Source: Atopsyche davidsoni (lineage: Eukaryota > Arthropoda > Insecta > Trichoptera > Hydrobiosidae). From it: a stretch of 64,000 bases of DNA. Below, piece after piece: positions 58,801 through 64,000 of the stretch. The position numbers and the translations under genes are program-made. Positions within the stretch are counted from its first letter, which is position 1, and every line of letters starts with the position of its first letter. Below the pieces are notes generated by a model that was given only the letters and a program-made list of their open reading frames with translations, was not told the DNA's origin and did no database searches. The stretch covers positions 12,547,501 through 12,611,500 of the forward strand of contig JAILWY010000003.1 of NCBI GenBank assembly GCA_022113835.1, written 5' to 3'.

Positions 58801-60593
58801 TTTTTAAATTTTTGGTTGACTTGAATATAATTTTTATTTCATTTGTATTCAAACATAAATTTATTATAATTTTATTAAAGAAAATATTTTTGATATTTTA
58901 AAACTGCGTGATTATTTTATTCAAACAAATAAGTGCAAAATTACTTGTTTCTTTAAAATATTTAAAAAAAAATCGTATTATAAAAATATGTAGAATTATT
59001 CTGTACCTGATTTGGTACTGCAGTTACTATTCATTGCCGACTTATAGTTATGTAAATAGGGAAAGAAATTATTGTCAGTAATGTATGAAAATGATTGGTT
59101 GTTATATAGCTGTTAAATAGACAGTTTGTTGTTTTCTGAGACTCTTTATGGCATAAATTTCTTATGTTAACGAAGTATTCAAATGCGTCTAGTTAATCGT
59201 TTCTTGTCATGAAAATGTATAGTTTGTGATTTTTTTTAAAATAGTATTCACTGTGAAAAAATATTCTTTATCTAATTGACTTCAATATTGTTAGTAAATA
59301 AAAATACAAAAAAAATTAATTATACCTGTAACCGTGATAAACGTATATTTATAAATAATTTTTTCAGTATACATACTTAAAGTAATAGTTAATTGGTTTA
59401 CCTAAAATATATTGAAACAAAATTATTCAAGAAACTCTGCCATTGAAAAATTTGATTATATTGAAGATGAATGAATGTCTAAAAGTATCTCTATATATTA
59501 AATCATTATTTATAATAAATTTTAAGGAAGGAAGTAAAAAATTATCATTTGCTTGATTAATATTTATAACCATTATATTGAAATATGGTACACTGTTTTC
59601 ATTATGAATATAAAATAATGCTTAATTTCCAATGAAGTAAAACGACCTAAGAAGATACATAAAAAATAACACATGTTCGCAGTGGTTTGTTAAATTTTCA
59701 TAAACCATGGCGAATAAATTGCATGGGATGGTATGTAATACTATTAGGCATCTGGGATGAAGATAGTTTACATGAATAATTAAACTCATGGAATAAAGAA
59801 ACGTGTTCTACAGCGTTATGCATATAAAATTTCTATTTGAGAATTTTTATAATATTGAGTATGAATACTTTGAAAATATTTTTCATTATTCACGTAACCT
59901 ACAAAAAAATTATAATTTCGATGTAATGCCTCAAAAATATTATTTTAATACATCTAATTAGAATTATCTTGAATTTCTAGCTTTTTGGTTTATGACTTTT
60001 TCGTATAGTATGGAGTATTTGAAATTAAACTGGATTTCGAGGATTCTTTTCAACTTTTATAAAATCCAGATACATTGCACTTATTTTATTCTCAAAATTT
60101 AAGGTACCACGAGTTTGGATATTCGGGTATACCAACCTCCCTGTATACCTGCGGATGTAAGTAATGCCATAATTTATAGTCGTGTATTTGAGTTTTGTCT
60201 CAGTAATACGCAACATTTGTAAGTGCTTTATAATATAATCTTGTAAGCCCCACACAGGCGAATCTTATTTATAGCGGGCTGGAGTTTACAACGAAAATTT
60301 ATTTTATTTTTCAAAGCCTGAGTAATTGTTATTAAAATTTATATGAAGAAAAAATTCTCCCTGGAAGAATAATGTCTTGCAATTTATTTTAGCTAGTAAA
60401 AAAATATTCAAGAATTCGCTTCTAGGAGCTACACAGTAAAAAAGTTATTTTTTATAATTAAAATGATAAATTGGATAAAAAGGTTCCAAGATACAAGAAA
60501 GCAAAGTGTCGCAGCCGATGCTTCTAAATTATAAACCTTGATCTTGATCTGATTCTTTGTATATGTTGATATTTACACTGTAAATATTTAAGT
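55810..60593. other. AT-rich non-coding region with GC patches
   Basis: GC-richer spots near 56140-56330, 56780-57010, 57530-57620 and 58120-58400. No gene or repeat family recognised in 4.8 kb. Confidence 0.45.
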
Positions 60594-60910
60594 AAGCAAT
60601 ATTTTTGGCAGAGAGTACTTGGTGAAATTACATTTTAATATTTCAAATAAAATACTTGAGTGATTTTTCCACATGTTAATTTTTATTGGTGACCGGATTT
60701 GCCAACCTTTCACGTTGGCATTATCAAACTGACTGCAATTAAGTGAACAATTTTGTTAAAAAGAGAGAGATCTAAGGGTGATCAGGTGGTAAGAGGGAAT
60801 ATAAGAGTAATGTGAGTTTAATGTACCTGACAAATGGAGGGTTCTATATAATTGCTATTTTTATGAACGATTCTATACAAAACAAATGCCTCTATATTTG
60901 TAAAATTTGA
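60594..60910 (+). mobile_element. Family B long-form relic, 5' half (copy B9)
   Basis: Unique 5' segment (GGCAGAGAGTACTTGGTGA), left arm with hammerhead-like complement (CCAACCTTTCACGTTGGCAT), then the internal segment (GATCAGGTGGTAAGAGGG, TTTAATGTACCTGACAAATG) in the opposite sense to 3569 and 26220. The 3' arm is absent. It shows that full-length B is a long palindrome whose arms include this internal part. Confidence 0.6.
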
Positions 60911-61560
60911 ATCAATCACATTCACAAATATTTCACATCTCTTAGATCGATTATACCTAACATGTTAGAAAGCTAGTTCTGAAAAAAAAAAAATGATCAT
61001 ACTGACGAGTATCCGCTGACAAATTTATTTCCTTTTGTGTTTATTTCAAAACAATTTTTTGTCCGTGGACTAATAATGTTTATATTAGATAATATCGGAA
61101 AGAGAAAACAATTTAGGTATAAAAGAGTGCTGATATATCCAGAGTGATTTATTTTTGACGATGAACGATCACTTGCAAAGTACTTCGCAGTAAAAAAGAT
61201 TTATTGTTTACTATATATTATTATAAAAATGGGATTAACAATGAGATACTGATATACGGGATGTTTCTTATAATTTATGTTATATATTTTTTTAATTATT
61301 AAATTAAGTTACAAAACACGTCTTGAAATATTTATATTTTATCTATACTCTTAGTAATCTGTTGCCTTAAGTATTGAATAAATTTATAAAAAAAAAATAT
61401 TATTAACACAATGACCAAATATTCAAAGGCAAAAACGTTTACAATAGTGGTCTCTTAGCAATTCATTAATGTTGTTTTAATATGGAGTGTTACAAGTTAA
61501 AGCAATTTGTCGTGAATAAGTCTGTGAAGGTATATTTTAGCGTTATTGAACGCCTTGCCT
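60911..61560. other. AT-rich stretch
   Basis: Nothing recognised. Confidence 0.4.
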
Positions 61561-61579
61561 ATTACGCTTCCCCCTGCAG

Positions 61580-61720
61580 ACTAATGTATATAGTATGGAG
61601 CTTACAACCTCGGAGTTTATTGCGAAGAAGTCCTACCAGCTGATTGACATCTCCTGTGGACCCACAGTGGCCGTCGCCGTAGATTTCCATACAAATCGAA
61701 TACTCAGGCCAGAGAACTGA
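61580..61720 (+). CDS. Candidate terminal exon, function unknown
   Basis: A strong acceptor-like CTTCCCCCTGCAG is followed by an open frame to TGA. The 46-codon product (MELTTSEFIAKKSYQLIDIS, then CGPTVAVAVDFHTNRI) has codon use and composition unlike the AT-driven frames nearby, and the block is GC-richer than its flanks. I cannot name a family. No upstream exon is visible in the window. Confidence 0.3.
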   Translation, partial: TNVYSMELTTSEFIAKKSYQLIDISCGPTVAVAVDFHTNRILRPEN

Positions 61721-62685
61721 TGACGACCAGTGCGGAGGGGGTCCTTTGATGTGGCTATGAATAGATTGAGTAACGTATTATATTTTGCGGGGAGACATGA
61801 AATCGTTGCTGTGGGTCAGTAGCCACTGGTTCGAAGAATGGATCTGTAAATTAAACAATTTGATTAAATACTTAGAAACTCTTATACACCTTTACTTATA
61901 AGAATATTTCATTTGTTTCCGCATTGTGCTGTCATATTTTAATATTCCAATGCTTAAGGGTCTAAGTCCCATTTCTGGTCCGTTTTGAGAAAAATTGACT
62001 ACACCAATCAAATAAAAAGTTAGATACATCCCTTCTTCCGAACAAAATATATTTTTCATTTCTTGTAAATTTACTTTTAATATGATAAATATGTGTTTTG
62101 CCGATTGAAGTGTAGGAATTTGGAGATGTCCCTGTTCTAAGAGTCCTAAACATTTAAAATTCTTTTATTTCAATTGGAATTAAAATAATATAAATAAACC
62201 CTGTGCGATTTATTATTTAAAAAATTAAAAAAAAAAATAAGCTTTAACAAGCTTTGGTTTTCAAAAGTCGTCATTTTATTCAATTTTTCAACATCTTCAA
62301 GATTTTATTTTACCCTGAAAATGGACGTTAATTAAATAATAAAAAATAAATAAATATAATTTATAGTTTTTTCAATATTCTTTAAAAAAATCAACTTTCG
62401 ATATAGAAAAATAAAGTGACAATTAAATTAATTAAATGACACGATTTTGCCAGGTAAAACTGACCTTTTTTTGTGGCAGATGGGGGATGGACTCCAAGCA
62501 AGGTTAGGTAGCAAGACCAAGACAAGAAGTAATAACAACAAAAAAAATATTTTAATTTTATTTTACAAGGCTTTAAAGTAATCTCAGTAATTCTAACTTA
62601 TAATATTGTATTTACTTAAATAGGTAAAAAATGATATGATTAGTGATTTAAAAGTACTTGTAATAAGACGTAGAAAACCATTTCG
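61721..62685. other. GC patch followed by AT-rich sequence
   Basis: The GC-richer part continues to about 61830, then AT-rich. Nothing else recognised. Confidence 0.35.
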
Positions 62686-62689
62686 AAGC

Positions 62690-62840
62690 TATTTCCCGGA
62701 TGTGATAATAAAGACGCGGAGATGGTGAGCTTCAAGGCTTCAGGGGAGGGCCACCGATGGAGGCTGCGATCCGGCCAGTCGCAAATGAAAACCTAGACAA
62801 ACCCGCTCGCAAAAATGGCGTCTCGTTAATCAATCAATCA
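62690..62840. other. GC-rich island
   Basis: Includes GGGGAGGGCCACCGATGG. No supported frame. Confidence 0.3.
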
Positions 62841-63775
62841 TGGGGAAAACGTGAAAACACAGCATTATTCTACGCACGGAAGAATATAAATTTGTTTGGT
62901 GAAAAAGTAATGTAGCTTCAAATTGACTTGTTATGGGGAGAAAAAAAATTGAGTGTTCTATTGGACGTGTTTCGTTTGACTGTTTTTGTTTGTTCGATCG
63001 CTAGAAATTTTAGTTATTTTTAACGGCTAGTTTTGTGCACAATTAAAAAAAATGATTTGTGATTTAAGTAGTATATAATTCATCTTGTTTTTTCTAAAAA
63101 CACCTGATTTTCTACTTTTTGAAATAATTTAATTTTAATACTCAAAAATAAATTAAATTGATTAATGAAAGAATATAAAGTCATTTATAAATCTGTAAGC
63201 AAACCAGTCGCTTCATAAATCAATATGTATATTTTTTGAGAAAATAGACGATAGAATATATCATCGTATATACATTTTATGCAATGACATACTGTTTTAA
63301 TACGTTGAATGACTATATATTTTGAGTTTTCTATACCGATGAACATGTTGAAATACAAAAATAATTCTGTAGGCCATGTAACACAAAAGATTCGGTTTCT
63401 GTTTGTATTTCTTGTATTTGTATATAATAAACAATGATAGTTACACGGCAATGACACGCAATGATTTACAAAGTATTATTTTATGAGATATTAAAATAAA
63501 TTAATGCCAAAATGATAAAAAATAAACTAGAACACAATTTTTTTATAGTGCATAAAAATAACGTCAGGAAAAAAAAATTCTTATACTACGCAAAAGATTA
63601 GATTACCACGTTACCTTATAAAAAAAACTTTATATTTTGTACCGTGACCACATTCAAAAATATATTTTAGTATCTGTATAAAGTACATTAAAGTGGTAGG
63701 TATTTCATATAATTAATTTGAGTAATGAAGTTTTTTTTTTTAAAGTGTGATGCTGCATATTTTTGGGTATATTAA
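62841..63775. other. AT-rich stretch
   Basis: Nothing recognised. Confidence 0.4.
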
Positions 63776-63779
63776 AATT

Positions 63780-64000
63780 TCAACTCGGAGCAGCGCGATA
63801 TCTCAACGATTCACAATACTTTCCGTGACATGTCTTTTCGGGGCGTTCATTTCTCACGGGGCCCGTTGTCCCGGCCTTGTTATTAGAGGTCCCCGGGGGG
63901 CGGGCCCTCACCTGTCGGGGACATGAATAATACATTTGCAGGGTCCGAACACGCCGCTGAAATATATGACGTCACGGGAACGTGCCCTTCGAGTTTTGGA
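63780..64000. promoter_or_regulatory. CpG-rich island with a CRE palindrome at the window edge
   Basis: Dense GC (GTCCCCGGGGGGCGGGCCC) with a perfect TGACGTCA at 63967-63974. It is cut by the window end, so a promoter or exon just beyond cannot be judged. Confidence 0.3.

Overview
This window is AT-rich animal DNA, most likely from an insect nuclear genome and possibly hemipteran, although the species cannot be read from it. The evidence is long A/T tracts, microsatellites, remnants of mariner, piggyBac and hAT transposons, many copies of short interspersed repeats, and no run of long open frames. I find no intact protein-coding gene. Apart from four weak candidate exons it reads as intron or intergenic sequence, with many small GC-richer islands of unknown role.

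The dominant content is a set of short retroposon-like repeats built as inverted repeats. Families A, B and D (my labels) are flanked by exact target-site duplications of mostly 11 to 14 bp and keep a constant 3' end. Family A (331-775, 2328-2550, 8815-8960, 12210-12356, 45621-46029, 48261-48465) carries minimal hammerhead-ribozyme-like cores. The copy at 48316-48361 on the minus strand has an intact CUGAUGA box, GAAA box, GUC cleavage site and a 5-bp stem I. Family B (2940-3182, 3569-3784, 9519-9648, 11492-12009, 25928-26310, 27296-27451, 39234-39395, 50254-50503, 60594-60910 and fragments) has the same layout with a degenerate core. Further hammerhead-like relics of other families lie at 28643, 35331, 41117, 44333, 46050, 47841 and 54357. 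Short hammerheads of this kind are known from Penelope-like retroelements, but no reverse transcriptase or GIY-YIG endonuclease frame is present, so these copies look non-autonomous.

Family D (400-591, 11513-11728, 12766-13010, 43657-44220) is an inverted-repeat element whose arms carry a tRNA-like sequence with a B box. It has 12-bp duplications and has jumped into family A and family B copies.

DNA transposons: an unassigned 1-kb element with TIRs and repeated GGTCAACTACTA motifs (10022-11035); a decayed piggyBac-like element (15735-16385); a hAT-type MITE with an exact 8-bp duplication (21516-22073); a broken mariner N-terminal half (24965-25470); and an internally deleted mariner with both ends (29979-30786).

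The rest is AT-rich non-coding DNA with GC islands (for example 830, 2590, 12410, 16540, 22285, 27840, 31070, 43270, 46320, 62690 and 63780), a (TA)n tract at 54533-54621, a C-rich island at 43427-43520 and several hairpins.
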